A DNA stretch of 64,000 nt from an uncultured Bryobacteraceae bacterium (GTDB lineage Bacteria > Acidobacteriota > Terriglobia > Bryobacterales > Bryobacteraceae), in assembly GCA_937924525.1 (NCBI GenBank), contig CALDSU010000004.1, positions 1 through 64,000 on the forward strand, written 5' to 3'. Each line of letters opens with the position of its first letter. Within the stretch, counting starts at the first letter, position 1. The notes under the pieces are model-generated. The model was not told the origin of the DNA, ran no database searches, and saw only the letters and a list, made by a program, of their open reading frames with translations. A program made the position numbers and the translations under genes. This document shows positions 44,329-54,414 of the stretch, piece after piece.

Positions 44329-45377
44329 GAAAGCCGCATATCCAGGTGCCGGAAGTAGTACGGATGAAGCCGGGGGCGCTGGCGCGGCTGGGGCTCTATC
44401 TGGCGCGCCCCGGCTTGCGCCAGGTGCTGCTGCTGCACAGCCAGGGGTTGCGATCGTCCATTCTCGATCAGGCGCGGCACAGCCTGAGCGCCTATGGGGT
44501 GGAGTTGCAGGCCGCGGCCGAGGTCACCGAAGCCAGCGTCGAGAACGCCGTCGAGCGGCTGGGAGCGCTGCCGAAAGGAACGCAGGCGATCGCCGGCCTG
44601 GGCGGCGGCAAAGCGCTCGATGTCGCCAAATATGTCGCCGCGCTGGCGGGACTGCCCTACTACGCCGTGCCGACTTCGGTGTCCAACGACGGGTTTTGTT
44701 CGCCGCAGGCGAGCCTGACGCTGCGGGGCCGCCGGAAGTCGCTGCCGACGGGTCTGCCCTACGCCGTGATCGTGGATCTGGAGGTTTGCGCGGGCGCGCC
44801 CGTGCCGCTCTGGCACTCCGGCGTCGGCGACCTGATCGCCAAGCTGACCGCCGTGACGGACTGGAAGCTGGCGTTCCATGCGCGCGGCGCCCCGGTGAAC
44901 GACCTGGCGGCGTTGCTGTCGGACGCGACCGTGTACCAGTTTCTGGCCAGCCCGACGCGGGATGAGGAAGGCATCCGGCTGCTGGCCACCGCCCTGATGC
45001 TGAACGGGGTGGCCATGGAAATTGCCGGCTCGTCGCGGCCGGCGAGCGGTTCGGAGCACCTGATCTCGCACGCGCTGGACACGGTGGCCGCGCGGCCGGC
45101 GCTCCACGGCTTGCAAACGGGCACAGCCGCCTATCTCCTCAGTCGCATCCAGGGCCGCGGGCAGCACGAGCGGATCGCGGAGGCGCTCGCGCGTACGCGC
45201 TTTTGGGAGTCGGTGCGGCAAGCTCCGTTTTCGCTGGCCGATTGGCGGGCCGCGGTCGCGCTGGCGCCGTCGATCAAGGACGATTTCTACACCATTCTTT
45301 CCGAGCGGGATTGCTGGCCGGAGATGGAGGCGTGGATCGCGGAAGATCCGCACCTGCGGGGGTGCTTCACGCCGTAG
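44325..45377 (+). CDS. sn-glycerol-1-phosphate dehydrogenase-like enzyme
   Basis: 350 residues from GTG 44325, matching EgsA/AraM length. Motifs: IAGLGGGKALDVAKYVA (dinucleotide site GGGxxxDxxK), YYAVPTSVSNDGFCSPQASL, SGVGDLIAKLTAVTDW (metal-ligand Asp) and SSRPASGSEHLISHALD (metal-ligand His residues). The family reduces dihydroxyacetone phosphate to sn-glycerol-1-phosphate with NAD(P)H; in archaea this sets membrane-lipid stereochemistry, in Bacillus it feeds heptaprenylglyceryl phosphate. A PcrB/GGGPS prenyltransferase is not in the window. The C-terminus overlaps the convergent MFS gene by 11 bases. Confidence 0.82.
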   Translation: MRKPHIQVPEVVRMKPGALARLGLYLARPGLRQVLLLHSQGLRSSILDQARHSLSAYGVELQAAAEVTEASVENAVERLGALPKGTQAIAGLGGGKALDVAKYVAALAGLPYYAVPTSVSNDGFCSPQASLTLRGRRKSLPTGLPYAVIVDLEVCAGAPVPLWHSGVGDLIAKLTAVTDWKLAFHARGAPVNDLAALLSDATVYQFLASPTRDEEGIRLLATALMLNGVAMEIAGSSRPASGSEHLISHALDTVAARPALHGLQTGTAAYLLSRIQGRGQHERIAEALARTRFWESVRQAPFSLADWRAAVALAPSIKDDFYTILSERDCWPEMEAWIAEDPHLRGCFTP

Positions 45378-46617
45378 GAGGAGATTCCGCACGCGCGGCC
45401 TTGGCCAGATCGCGCGGCAGGATTCTCCAGCAGGCGAACAGCAGCAGCAACGAAACCGCGACGACCACTACGGTCAGGCTGGAGAACGAGCGCGCCAGCC
45501 CGACGTCGCTTTTGAGCGCGCCGGCCAGCAGCACCCCCGCGCCGCCGACGATGCAACTGCTCATATTCATGATGCCGATGGCCGTGGAGCGGACGCGCAC
45601 CGGGAGGAACTCGCACAGCAGCGGCTGGGCGTTGACGTAGCCCATGCCGACCAGGAGGTTGTAGAAGAAGATCGCCGCGGTGACCGCGACGAACGAGTTG
45701 GTGGCCTGAAAGGTAAGCAGAATGGGCGCGGCGGCCAGGTAGAGAGTGGCCATCAGCAGCATGCGGTGGCGAGGGTTGCGGCGCGCCAGACGGTCGGAGG
45801 GCAGCCCCCCGAGCACGGTGCCGGAAATGCGGCCGCCCTGGATCCAGAGGGTGCCGTGGAGTCCCGCCATGGCGAGGCTGAGCGAAAACGTCTCCTTGAA
45901 GAACAGGGGCAGCCAGTTGATGAAAACCCAATTGGCGGTGCCGGAAAGCACCAGTTCCACGGTGAGTACGACGAAGGAGGGGACGCGGAGCAAATCCCGG
46001 AGCGTGGCCCACAAGGAGGGGGCGGGCCCGGCCGGTCCGGCGCCGGGGATCGGTGCGGCGTCGCCGAGGGTAAGCAAGCACAGGACGCTGAGGCCGACTC
46101 CGGCGGCGCCCAGGATGGCGAACGAGGGGCGCCAGCCCACCAAGTCGCCGAGGTAGCCGGCCAGCCATCCGCCCGCCACCATGCCGAAGCTGAAGCCGGC
46201 CAGATGAATCCCGATGGCTTTGGCGCGGGTGTCGGAGCCATGATGGTCGGCAATCAGCGCGGTGGCCGCCGGAATGTAGGCCGCCTCGGCGACGCCCAGT
46301 ACGACGCGGAGCGCGAGCAACTGGGTGGCGTTGGCGGCCAGCGAACTGAGCAGCATGACCAGACTCCAGGCGGCCAGGCTGAAGCTGAGCAGCCGCGCGC
46401 GCGAAACGCGGTCACCCAGAAATCCCGCCAGCGGCGACACGACAGCGTAACTCCAGAGGAAGAGCGTGCCCGTGGCCGCCAGCGCCATGTCGGACATGCC
46501 CAGGTCGCGGCGCAGCAGGGGAAACACGGCCGTGACCGCCGTGCGATCGCCGTAGTTGAGGGCCGCGGCCCCGAACAACAGGGCCATGACATACCACTTG
46601 TAGCGGGAGGGGGACAT
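45367..46617 (-). CDS. MFS transporter, anion:cation symporter type
   Basis: 416 residues, twelve membrane segments. LNYGDRTAVTAVFPLLRRDLGMSD is the typical segment 1 of the ACS/hexuronate-sulfonate group, GFLGDRVSRARLLSF the A-like loop motif after segment 2, and RVVLGVAEAAYIPAATALIADH segment 4 of the family. Members carry organic anions such as hexuronates or glucarate. The GH88 gene 3 kb away would be consistent with a uronate substrate; this is inference. Confidence 0.87.
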   Translation of the reverse strand: MSPSRYKWYVMALLFGAAALNYGDRTAVTAVFPLLRRDLGMSDMALAATGTLFLWSYAVVSPLAGFLGDRVSRARLLSFSLAAWSLVMLLSSLAANATQLLALRVVLGVAEAAYIPAATALIADHHGSDTRAKAIGIHLAGFSFGMVAGGWLAGYLGDLVGWRPSFAILGAAGVGLSVLCLLTLGDAAPIPGAGPAGPAPSLWATLRDLLRVPSFVVLTVELVLSGTANWVFINWLPLFFKETFSLSLAMAGLHGTLWIQGGRISGTVLGGLPSDRLARRNPRHRMLLMATLYLAAAPILLTFQATNSFVAVTAAIFFYNLLVGMGYVNAQPLLCEFLPVRVRSTAIGIMNMSSCIVGGAGVLLAGALKSDVGLARSFSSLTVVVVAVSLLLLFACWRILPRDLAKAARAESPPTA

Positions 46618-46671
46618 GACGGGAGAGGACGGAAGGGGCAGTATATCGCGGACCGGATCCGGTCCGCGGGC

Positions 46672-47871
46672 CTAGCGGTCGAATAAGGTGCGGAAGCTGA
46701 ACCAGCTCTTGCGGGCGGACGACCCGGGCTTGACGCCGCTGAGGCGGCTGGCCAGATTGCCCAACCCCTTGCCCAGGGGGGAATTGGGCAACACCGGTTT
46801 GCCGTCGAGCAAGGACTTCTGAACCGAGTCATAGTCGTTCGGCAGCACCTCGTACACGTCCAGGTGCAGCGCCATTTCGATGGCTTCCCGCCCCAGGCCC
46901 GCCTCCGAGTTATGGCGGTTGACAATCAGGCGGATGCGCGAACGCTCGATGCCGGACCGGTCCAGGTGGGCAATGGCCCGCTGGGCGGCATGGAGCATGG
47001 GGAGTTCATTGGTGGTGACCAGCAGGATCTCGTCGGAGTTGCGGGCGATGGTCAGCCCCCACTCTCCATAAGGGCTTTTCGAGTCGAGGACGACCCACTG
47101 GTAGCGTTCGCGGGCAAAGTGAATCAGGGTGGCGACCTCGCGCGACTCGGCCAGCGAGTCGACCGGAGATTCCGGTGACAGCAGGATGTCGATGCCTTGG
47201 TAGGAGGCCACCACCGTGCTCCAGATGCTTTCGTCAAGGTTGGAGGAATTCGACAACACATCGACGAAGCTGTACTGGGAGCGGAGCTTGAGTTGAAACG
47301 AGATGGTTCCGGTGGTGGGGTCCAGGTCAGCCAGCAGGACTTTTTCCTCAGGCTTGAGACGTTTCAGGTGATAAGCCAGCCCGCAGGCGACGGTGGAGGC
47401 GCCCGACGCGCCCTTGCCGGGGATCACGCAGAAGACCTTGGCTGACGGCACGGCGGCGGGGACCGTCAGGAACCTCGACAGCCGCTCGAGCGCCCCGGCG
47501 ATCTGGTCCGCCGAGAACGGCGTGAAGAGGAATTCGCGGGCGCCCTGACGCAGGCAAAGCAGAATGAGATCGGGATGATTGGAATGGTGCAGGGCGACGA
47601 CTGGCAGATCAGGTCGGAGCTGGCCGATTTCCTGCAAGGCGGCGAGGGCCTTGTCGCGGTCCGAGGCGACGTCGAGGAAACAGAGGGTGGGGGGCTGCAC
47701 GGAGAGGAGGTCTTGAAGCGAGCGCCGCTGGGGGTAGGCGGGCAGATCGACGACGGCGGCGGTGGGGATTAACTCGGAGAGGTGGCCGGTAACCTGTTGA
47801 AAAAGTTCGCGGTCCGGGCAGATGATGAGAAGCTTCCACTGGCCGGCATGGCGAACCTGAATTTGACGCAT
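46672..47871 (-). CDS. CpaE/TadZ-like ATPase
   Basis: 399 residues from ATG 47871; a GTG ten codons upstream is possible. Residues 10-130 are a receiver-like fold (WKLLIICPDRELFQQV, PTLCFLDVASD), residues 145-380 a MinD/ParA-type ATPase: VFCVIPGKGASGASTVACGLA in place of the KGGxGKT Walker A, VLLADLDPTTGTISFQL, WVVLDSKSPYGEW and LIVNRHNSEAGLG. The P-loop lacks the usual lysines, as in TadZ proteins that localise type IV tad pili. No other tad/cpa genes are in the window. Divergent from the LuxR-type regulator. Confidence 0.82.
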   Translation of the reverse strand: MRQIQVRHAGQWKLLIICPDRELFQQVTGHLSELIPTAAVVDLPAYPQRRSLQDLLSVQPPTLCFLDVASDRDKALAALQEIGQLRPDLPVVALHHSNHPDLILLCLRQGAREFLFTPFSADQIAGALERLSRFLTVPAAVPSAKVFCVIPGKGASGASTVACGLAYHLKRLKPEEKVLLADLDPTTGTISFQLKLRSQYSFVDVLSNSSNLDESIWSTVVASYQGIDILLSPESPVDSLAESREVATLIHFARERYQWVVLDSKSPYGEWGLTIARNSDEILLVTTNELPMLHAAQRAIAHLDRSGIERSRIRLIVNRHNSEAGLGREAIEMALHLDVYEVLPNDYDSVQKSLLDGKPVLPNSPLGKGLGNLASRLSGVKPGSSARKSWFSFRTLFDR

Positions 47872-48069
47872 TTCCGCAGGCAGGACTGGGCACCCTTCCA
47901 CGTAGAGATCGGCGCAGCCTAAGAAATTATGAGAGTACCACAGATTCTTCCCACTAAATCTCTGAGGATCGGTATCCGATATGGGGAAAGAAGGGTGCGC
48001 GGCTCGGCGGTGGCTGGACGATGAGCGCGGACGGAGGCGCTAACGTCGGAGGCGCGAAGGAAGAAGAAG

Positions 48070-48822
48070 ATGGCGACCTGGAAAGGGATGGAGACCGTAT
48101 GCGAGCCGGCGGTTGAGGAACTGGCCGGGAGGCGCCCGGTGCTTCGGCCGCAACCGGAAGAGAGGCCTTGGGTGGCGGCGGCGCCGGGGCTGAAGACGGT
48201 GCTGGTGTGCGAGACCCAGCCGCTCACGATGGAGGGCGTGCGCAGCCTGCTGCGCACCACCGGCGACTTGAAGCTGATGGCGGCGATCACGTCGCTGTCC
48301 GCCTCGTTCGAGTTGTGGCGCGAACGGCGGCCGGACGTGGTGGTGCTGGACAAGGGATTCGGGCTGCCGGCGGTGATGGACTGGATCACGGCGGCGCGCG
48401 CGCGGGAGACGCCGGCCCGGGTGGTGGTGTGGGGCGTATCGGTCAGCGAGGCGGAAGCGGTGCGCCTGGTGCAGACGGGCGCCATGGGAGTCGTACGCAA
48501 GTCGGTGGACAGCAACGAGTTTCTGGCCTGTTTGCGGGCGGTGGCGGCGGGGCGGACCTGGATGGAGGATGCGCTGCTGACGGCCACCGAACACCGGACC
48601 CGTCCGGGGCGGTCGAACCTGACGGCGCGCGAGCAGCAGGTGGTCGAATTGGTCGAGCAGGGCTTAAAGAATAAGGAAATCGCGAAGGAAATGGGGATTC
48701 AGCCGGGAACGGTAAAAATCCACCTCAAGCATATTTTTGAGAAAACCGGCGTGCGGGGGCGCTTTGGGTTGGCGCTGGCCGGTCTCCGGGAGAAAGGGTT
48801 CTTGTCTTACCCGCCGGCCTGA
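48070..48822 (+). CDS. LuxR-family response regulator with degenerate receiver
   Basis: 250 residues. A 40-residue Pro/Glu-rich N-terminal extension precedes a receiver domain ([19 protein letters not shown]) whose acidic pocket is reduced to one Glu; the acceptor position is VVVLDKGFG and the conserved Lys is in VVRKSV. The C-terminal LuxR helix-turn-helix is intact ([45 protein letters not shown]). It could work without phosphorylation. AAGGAAG precedes the ATG. 74 bases before the hybrid kinase gene on the same strand. Confidence 0.87.
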   Translation: MATWKGMETVCEPAVEELAGRRPVLRPQPEERPWVAAAPGLKTVLVCETQPLTMEGVRSLLRTTGDLKLMAAITSLSASFELWRERRPDVVVLDKGFGLPAVMDWITAARARETPARVVVWGVSVSEAEAVRLVQTGAMGVVRKSVDSNEFLACLRAVAAGRTWMEDALLTATEHRTRPGRSNLTAREQQVVELVEQGLKNKEIAKEMGIQPGTVKIHLKHIFEKTGVRGRFGLALAGLREKGFLSYPPA

Positions 48823-48896
48823 ACGGTCCGGGGCGGGAAGGCGGGGCCAGGGCGCAGGGACACGGGGCGCGGGGACGCGAGAAGAGCGGGACAACC

Positions 48897-50579
48897 ATGG
48901 ATCGCCGGACCCAGGAGAAGCTGCCGGCGGAGACTCCCGCGCGGCTCGACCCGCTGGCCTACGTTCGCGAACTGGCGCTGGCGCGCGAGGCGCAGGAGCG
49001 CATCAGCGCCGAAAAAGATCGCCTCCTGGACGCGCTGACCCGGGAGCAGCGCCGGGCGGAAGCAGCCACGCGGGCCAAGAGCGATTTTCTCGCCTCGATG
49101 AGCCATGAGATCCGGACGCCCCTCAACGGCATCCTGGGCATGACGACGCTGCTGCTGGATACCGCCCTCAACCCGGAACAGCGCAGTTACGCCGAGACAG
49201 CGATGCGCTCCGCCGAGGCGCTGTTGTCGATTGTGAACGATATCCTCGACTTCTCCAAGCTGGAAGCCGGGAAACTCACCCTCGAGCGGATTCCCTTCGA
49301 TCTCCGGGCGCTGCTGGAGGATCTGCTGGACTTAACCGGCGTCCAGGCGCTCGATCGCGGACTGGATTTGGTTCTGGCCTATCGCCCCGGCACGCCCCGG
49401 CACGTCATCGGCGATCCGGGACGCGTCCGGCAGGTGGTGTTGAACTTTCTGAGCAACGCCATCAAGTTCACCGAGCAGGGTTATGTCCGGGTGGAGGCGC
49501 GTCTGGAGGAGGAGAACGGCCCACAGGTGCAGGTGGCGATCTCCGTCGAGGACAGCGGCATCGGCATCGGGCCGGAGCAACTTCGGCATCTCTTCTCGCG
49601 TTTCACCCAGGCGGATGCTTCCACCACGCGCAAATACGGCGGCACGGGGCTCGGGTTGTCGATCGCCAAGCAACTGACCGAGTTGATGCGCGGCCGGGTC
49701 TACGCCACCAGTGAAGCCGGGCGAGGCTCGCGGTTCGGCTGCGTGCTCCCCTTTGATCGCGCTCCGGAGCCGCGGATCGCCGAGGCGGGCTTTCCCGGCC
49801 GGCGGATCTTGCTGGTTGACGATTGCAACGTGCGGCGGCAGGCCCTGGCGGAACGCTGCGCGGAGTGGGGTATGGAGACGACAGCCCTTCCTTCGTCCCT
49901 GGCGCTGCCCTGGCTGGCCCAAGCGGACACGCCGGCGCCCGACGTCCTGCTGGAGGGGCCTTTGGTGGATCACGACGCCATCGCCGCCGCGCTCCGCCCC
50001 CGGGCGACCCCGCCTCGAGTGGTGATCCTGGATGCCCAGCACCGGCTTCGCCAGCCCGTTTCCGAAAACGAGCGAACCTGGCGCATTGCCCAGCCGGTGA
50101 AAGACGCGGTGCTGCGGAAGGCCTTGGAAGAGGCGCTGACAGCGCCGGCAGCCGGCGCACCCGGTCCGGCGGCCGCCTGTCCCGCGCCGCCCCGCGTGCT
50201 GCTGGCGGAAGACAACGTGGTCAACCAGAAGGTCGCCTCCCGCCTGCTGGAAAAGCTCGGCTGCGCCGTCGAAGTCGCCGCGGATGGCCGCGCCGCCATC
50301 CGCATGGCCGCCGCCGGCCGGTACGACCTGGTGTTCATGGACTGCCACATGCCCGAGGTCGACGGACTGGCCGCCACCCGTGAAATCCGGCGTCACGAGC
50401 CACCCGGCCTCCATACCCCGATCATCGCCATGACCGCGCTGGCGCTGGCGGAAGACCGCACCCGGTGCCTCGCCGCCGGCATGGACGACTATGTGTGTAA
50501 ACCCATCCGGCCCGAAGTGTTGCGGGAGTTGTTGCAGCGCTGGCTGCCGCTCCGCCCTCGCGCCGCGCCGCCGTCGTGA
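48897..50579 (+). CDS. soluble hybrid histidine kinase with two receivers, first degenerate
   Basis: 560 residues, no membrane segment. A coiled coil (20-58) leads to [13 protein letters not shown] (His70), then HATPase_c with [21 protein letters not shown] and [11 protein letters not shown]. The first receiver (about 300-410) begins [11 protein letters not shown] but has VLLEGPLVD where the phospho-Asp should be, so it cannot be phosphorylated normally. The second (about 432-550) is complete: [25 protein letters not shown] (Asp482) and DDYVCKPI. No sensory domain is obvious; input may come through the N-terminal coil. Probably paired with the LuxR-type regulator upstream. Confidence 0.9.
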   Translation: MDRRTQEKLPAETPARLDPLAYVRELALAREAQERISAEKDRLLDALTREQRRAEAATRAKSDFLASMSHEIRTPLNGILGMTTLLLDTALNPEQRSYAETAMRSAEALLSIVNDILDFSKLEAGKLTLERIPFDLRALLEDLLDLTGVQALDRGLDLVLAYRPGTPRHVIGDPGRVRQVVLNFLSNAIKFTEQGYVRVEARLEEENGPQVQVAISVEDSGIGIGPEQLRHLFSRFTQADASTTRKYGGTGLGLSIAKQLTELMRGRVYATSEAGRGSRFGCVLPFDRAPEPRIAEAGFPGRRILLVDDCNVRRQALAERCAEWGMETTALPSSLALPWLAQADTPAPDVLLEGPLVDHDAIAAALRPRATPPRVVILDAQHRLRQPVSENERTWRIAQPVKDAVLRKALEEALTAPAAGAPGPAAACPAPPRVLLAEDNVVNQKVASRLLEKLGCAVEVAADGRAAIRMAAAGRYDLVFMDCHMPEVDGLAATREIRRHEPPGLHTPIIAMTALALAEDRTRCLAAGMDDYVCKPIRPEVLRELLQRWLPLRPRAAPPS

Positions 50580-50955
50580 CCTCGGAACGCTCGCCAAGCC
50601 CCGGCGTTCCGCGAGCTGGTCTTCCTCGCTCCTCTTGCAGCTCGATGCTTTCGACGCGAATCGTCTCGCGATCCAAGCTTCCGGACACCTTGGCTTTCAG
50701 GTGCTTCTCTTTATTCGTAGCCTTCAGCGGCGCGAGCGCCTTGGCGTACCCGCCCTCGTTGAACTTCACGAACTTCCCATCAGCAAGCACCAGACCAAAT
50801 CCCCCTTTGGCGCAGGCGAGCGCGCATTGGGTGGTGTGGCTGGCCAGATCCCCTCCCTTGTACATCACATCCACGAGGGTTCCCGTCCCGGTTTCCGCAT
50901 GAACCAGGGACGTCACGAGCGCAAAGAATAGGATTTTTCCACCGGATTGGAACAA
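50422..50955 (-). CDS. small exported protein, Cys-containing, TTG start
   Basis: 177 codons from TTG 50955, chosen because GAGGAGG lies nine bases upstream and the frame then gives a signal peptide ([16 protein letters not shown]). Residues 20-105 ([73 protein letters not shown]) match a short periplasmic protein common in Bryobacter/Solibacter-like genomes, from memory. The family should end at about residue 107 (base ~50635). The remaining 70 residues lie antisense to the hybrid kinase gene and look random, so the natural stop has probably been lost. Confidence 0.6.
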   Translation of the reverse strand: MFQSGGKILFFALVTSLVHAETGTGTLVDVMYKGGDLASHTTQCALACAKGGFGLVLADGKFVKFNEGGYAKALAPLKATNKEKHLKAKVSGSLDRETIRVESIELQEERGRPARGTPGLGERSEVTTAARREGGAAASAATTPATLRAGWVYTHSRPCRRRGTGCGLPPAPARSWR

Positions 50956-51129
50956 GTTTGCGTGCCTCCTCGCCCATGATGGTATGCAAGGGCCGCGACG
51001 GGCAATTTCGGAACAACGGGGCGTTTCAAAGCGGAACGCAATGTGCCGGAAGGAAACGCCGGAGGGGCGCACCGCACGGTTTTGGCCAGGGTTTCGCCCA
51101 CTGGTTTCTCGCGTGCAAGCGAACCGGTT

Positions 51130-51279
51130 GTGATTTGGGAATCCCTTCTTACTGGAGCCGGCGTGACCGTCGCGGTACTGGTCTACCGGCTGTGGGCTCA
51201 GCGCAAGGCCCGGGAAACGCGGCTGATGATCAAACGCATCGCATACCTGGAATGGCCAGGCAGCGAGGGAATCGAATGA
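51130..51279 (+). CDS. possible small single-span membrane protein
   Basis: 49 residues from GTG 51130: a short hydrophobic segment (ESLLTGAGVTVAVLVYRLW) followed by a basic stretch (AQRKARETRLMIKRIAYLEW). No clear ribosome site. The frame is open further upstream to 51043 but that part is not convincing. No family recognised. Confidence 0.35.
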   Translation: MIWESLLTGAGVTVAVLVYRLWAQRKARETRLMIKRIAYLEWPGSEGIE

Positions 51280-51312
51280 GCCCTCCCGGCTGCGGCGCGG
51301 GCGGAACCAACT

Positions 51313-52317
51313 TCACGGCGCCGGGATGGCGACGGGTTCCGAGCGGTCCCCTTCGTTACCGGCCTCGTCCACCGCGCTGACCGCGTAACTGTAGACCGTT
51401 CCCGTCTCGACGCTCTGGTCGCGGTAGGCGGGCGACTCTGGTTCCGCGATGGGGACCCAGGACTGGCCGGCAGTGGAACGATAGAGGCGATAGCGGGACA
51501 GATCCGGCTCGGGCGAAGGTTCCCACGCCAGTTCAATGGCGCCCAAACCGCCCACCGCCCGCAGTCCGCTGGGGGCCGCTGGCGCCGCTACATCTGCCGC
51601 CAGGAGCTCGACGGTCGCCGACAACTCGCTCTCCGCCTCTCCGGCGCCAGCCTGCTGGACCGCCTGCACCTGATACCGGTAGCGGCGGCCAGGCAAGGCC
51701 GAGGCATCGGCGTACTGCGTACCTTCCACCGTGTCGAGCAGCGTCGCTTCCTGGTTGTGTGGTTCTTGGCGGAACACCCGGTACCGAGTAGCGGCGCCTT
51801 GCCAGCGCACCTCGATCCCGGCGGCGACATTCCTCGCGGCGAGATCGACTGGCGCAGCTAACGGAGGGACTACCGTGAGCACGGCGAACGGAGACCAGCC
51901 GGCGTCGCGGCCGTTAGCCCCGATGGCTTTCACCGCCAGGATAAGTTCCCGTCCGATCCATGACGCCGCGGGAATCTCGGCGCGCATGCTGCCATTCTCG
52001 CCCGGTTCCACCGGATAGGCCGGCGCGCTCGCGGCCCACACCTGCGCATCGAATGCGCCCGCCGGACCCGGACCGGCCCGCAACTCGAACCGCACCGGAC
52101 GCCGGATGGCCATGCCTTCCGTGGTGAAGACGGGTGGCGCGAACGAGACGAGAATGCGATCGCCACGCTGGACGGCTTGCAGCCCGCGGACGGGTTCAGG
52201 AATGTTGACCAGGGGCGGCTGCGGATCGCCCACGTACCCGCAAGCCGCCAGGAGGGCGGCGAACACGGCCGGCACGGCGGTCCGAAGCATTCGATTGCGC
52301 CAGCGCCGGCCGGTCAC
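51313..52317 (-). CDS. fibronectin type III lipoprotein
   Basis: 334 residues from GTG 52317, overlapping the hslU stop by 4 bases. [24 protein letters not shown] contains a signal peptide and lipobox LAAC. Three Ig/FN3-like beta domains follow; the last two are clear FN3 ([75 protein letters not shown]). A surface or periplasmic binding role is likely. Coupling to hslVU is unusual in function but similar lipoproteins after hslU are plausible in this lineage. Confidence 0.82.
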   Translation of the reverse strand: MTGRRWRNRMLRTAVPAVFAALLAACGYVGDPQPPLVNIPEPVRGLQAVQRGDRILVSFAPPVFTTEGMAIRRPVRFELRAGPGPAGAFDAQVWAASAPAYPVEPGENGSMRAEIPAASWIGRELILAVKAIGANGRDAGWSPFAVLTVVPPLAAPVDLAARNVAAGIEVRWQGAATRYRVFRQEPHNQEATLLDTVEGTQYADASALPGRRYRYQVQAVQQAGAGEAESELSATVELLAADVAAPAAPSGLRAVGGLGAIELAWEPSPEPDLSRYRLYRSTAGQSWVPIAEPESPAYRDQSVETGTVYSYAVSAVDEAGNEGDRSEPVAIPAP

Positions 52318-53672
52318 AGAATGTAACGGCTGAGATCCTGGTCCTTGACGATATCGGCAAGCTGCTTGCGCACATACGCCGCGTCGACCCGGACGGTCTT
52401 CTTCTTCAGATTCGGCCCCTCGAAGGAGATTTCTTCGAGCAGCTTCTCCATGATGGTGTGCAGGCGGCGCGCGCCGATATTCTCGCTGCTCTGGTTGACT
52501 TCCGCCGCGAACCGCGCCACTTCGGCAACGGCCTCGTCGGTAAACGTCAGCTTGATTCCTTCGGTCTCCAGCAGCGCGGCGTACTGTTTTACCAGCGCGT
52601 TCTTGGGTTCCTTCAGGATGCGGACGAAGTCTTCCACCGTAAGCGATTTCAACTCGACGCGAATCGGGAAACGCCCTTGCAGTTCGGGAATCAGATCGCT
52701 CGGTTTGGAGACGTGGAAGGCGCCGGCGGCGATAAACAGGATATGGTCGGTGCGGACAAAGCCATGCCGTGTATTGACGGTGGTGCCCTCGACAATGGGC
52801 AGGATGTCGCGCTGCACGCCTTCCCGGCTGACGTCGGGCCCATGGCCGCTTTCGCGTCCGGCGATCTTGTCAATCTCATCTAGGAAGATGATGCCGCCGG
52901 ATTCGGCCCGCTCGATGGCGATCCGCACCACCTGGTCCATGTCGATGAGCTTTTGCTCCTCTTCCTGAACCAGGTAGTCCAGGGCGTCGGCCACCCGCAT
53001 GCTGCGCCGGCGGGTCCGGCCGCCAAAGAGGTTGGGCAGCATCTCCTTGATGTTGATATCCATCTCCTCGATGCCCGTGCTGGTGGCGATTTCGAAGGTG
53101 GGACCGCGCTCTTTGACGTCGAGTTCGACCATGCGCTCATCCAGTTTGCCGGCGCGAAGCCTTTCGCGGAGTTTCTCGCGGGTGCGCTCGGCGCTTTCGG
53201 TCTCCTCGGGCTGCGGCGGCATGAGCAGGTCCAAGAGGCGTTCCTCGGCGTTGGCTTCCGCCTGGTCGGCTACTTCGTCCAGGCGCTGTTCGCGGACCAT
53301 GTCAATGGACAGGTCGACCAGGTCGCGGATCATCGATTCGACGTCCCGCCCGACGTAGCCCACTTCGGTGAACTTGCTGGCCTCCACCTTCATGAACGGC
53401 GAGTTGGAGAGCTTGGCCAGCCGGCGGGCGATTTCGGTCTTGCCGACGCCCGTGGGCCCGATCATGAGGATGTTCTTGGGCATGACCTCTTCGGCCATGG
53501 CGGGCGGCAGTTTCTGGCGGCGAATCCGGTTGCGGAGGGCGATGGCCACGGCGCGTTTGGCCTCGGCCTGCCCGATCACGTGCTTGTCCAATTCCGCCAC
53601 GATCTCGCGCGGCGTCAACTCGTCAAGCAGCGGCGACTCGTCTTCGGGGGGGCTGGGCAGATAGATCACCAT
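52314..53672 (-). CDS. hslU: ATP-dependent protease ATPase subunit HslU
   Basis: 452 residues, normal size. [31 protein letters not shown], Walker [13 protein letters not shown], the pore loop region [19 protein letters not shown], Walker [17 protein letters not shown], sensor region [32 protein letters not shown] and the C-terminal DLSRYIL tail that docks into HslV are all present. An intermediate (I) domain spans about 110-240. It unfolds proteins and feeds them to HslV in the cytoplasm. The ribosome site GAGGAG lies within the end of hslV, three bases separating the genes. Confidence 0.97.
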   Translation of the reverse strand: MVIYLPSPPEDESPLLDELTPREIVAELDKHVIGQAEAKRAVAIALRNRIRRQKLPPAMAEEVMPKNILMIGPTGVGKTEIARRLAKLSNSPFMKVEASKFTEVGYVGRDVESMIRDLVDLSIDMVREQRLDEVADQAEANAEERLLDLLMPPQPEETESAERTREKLRERLRAGKLDERMVELDVKERGPTFEIATSTGIEEMDINIKEMLPNLFGGRTRRRSMRVADALDYLVQEEEQKLIDMDQVVRIAIERAESGGIIFLDEIDKIAGRESGHGPDVSREGVQRDILPIVEGTTVNTRHGFVRTDHILFIAAGAFHVSKPSDLIPELQGRFPIRVELKSLTVEDFVRILKEPKNALVKQYAALLETEGIKLTFTDEAVAEVARFAAEVNQSSENIGARRLHTIMEKLLEEISFEGPNLKKKTVRVDAAYVRKQLADIVKDQDLSRYIL

Positions 53673-53675
53673 GGC

Positions 53676-54215
53676 TTAGCCGAGCTCCTCATAATTGACC
53701 TGGTCATTCGTAAAGATGCAGATGCGGGCTGCAATAGCCATCGCCTCCTCGGCGATCTGGCGGGCGCTCAACTTGGTGTTCTTGAGCAGCGCGGTCGCCG
53801 CCGCCAAGGCAAACGGCCCGCCGGACCCCACTGCGGCGACGCCTTCATCCGGCTCGATGACGTCGCCATTGCCGCTGACAATGTAAGTGTTTTTCACGTC
53901 GGCGACCAGCAACAGGGCTTCCAGGTGCCGCAGCACCTTGTCCGTACGCCATTCCTTGGCGAGCTCGACCACCGCCCGCGAGAGGTTGCCGTTGAACTGC
54001 TCGAGCTTGGATTCGAACCGGGCGAACAGGGAAAAAGCGTCGGCGGTAGACCCGGCAAAACCCGCCATAATCCGGTCGTTGTAAAGACGGCGCAGCTTTC
54101 TGGCCGACGTTTTGACAACTTCATGGCCCATGGTCACCTGACCATCGGCGCCCATCACAACTTTTCCATCCCGGCGGACGCACAACACCGTCGTCGAGCG
54201 GATTTCCGTTTTCAT
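53676..54215 (-). CDS. hslV: ATP-dependent protease proteolytic subunit HslV
   Basis: 179 residues from ATG 54215; the frame is open upstream but only this start gives the family N-terminus. [30 protein letters not shown] is the proteasome-beta-like start, with the catalytic Thr exposed after removal of the short propeptide. Lys in [22 protein letters not shown] and the [15 protein letters not shown] segment are conserved. Twelve subunits form the core particle, gated by HslU encoded directly downstream. Confidence 0.96.
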   Translation of the reverse strand: MKTEIRSTTVLCVRRDGKVVMGADGQVTMGHEVVKTSARKLRRLYNDRIMAGFAGSTADAFSLFARFESKLEQFNGNLSRAVVELAKEWRTDKVLRHLEALLLVADVKNTYIVSGNGDVIEPDEGVAAVGSGGPFALAAATALLKNTKLSARQIAEEAMAIAARICIFTNDQVNYEELG

Positions 54216-54414
54216 AGATCCAGCGTTCCTCGCAGCCTGTCCGCCCTCGCGATCCGCCACTTCCTCCAACTCCCGAATCGATCTGTTGTCGGAATGCAGG
54301 CGCAGAACCGCGCCGGGCAGCGGGGTGCGCCCTTATTTTAGCGCAGGGCTGGCGGCCTTCCCGGCGCCTGCTGCGGTTCGGCCACGCGCGGACCTAACGG
54401 CTTCCGGACCGGGT

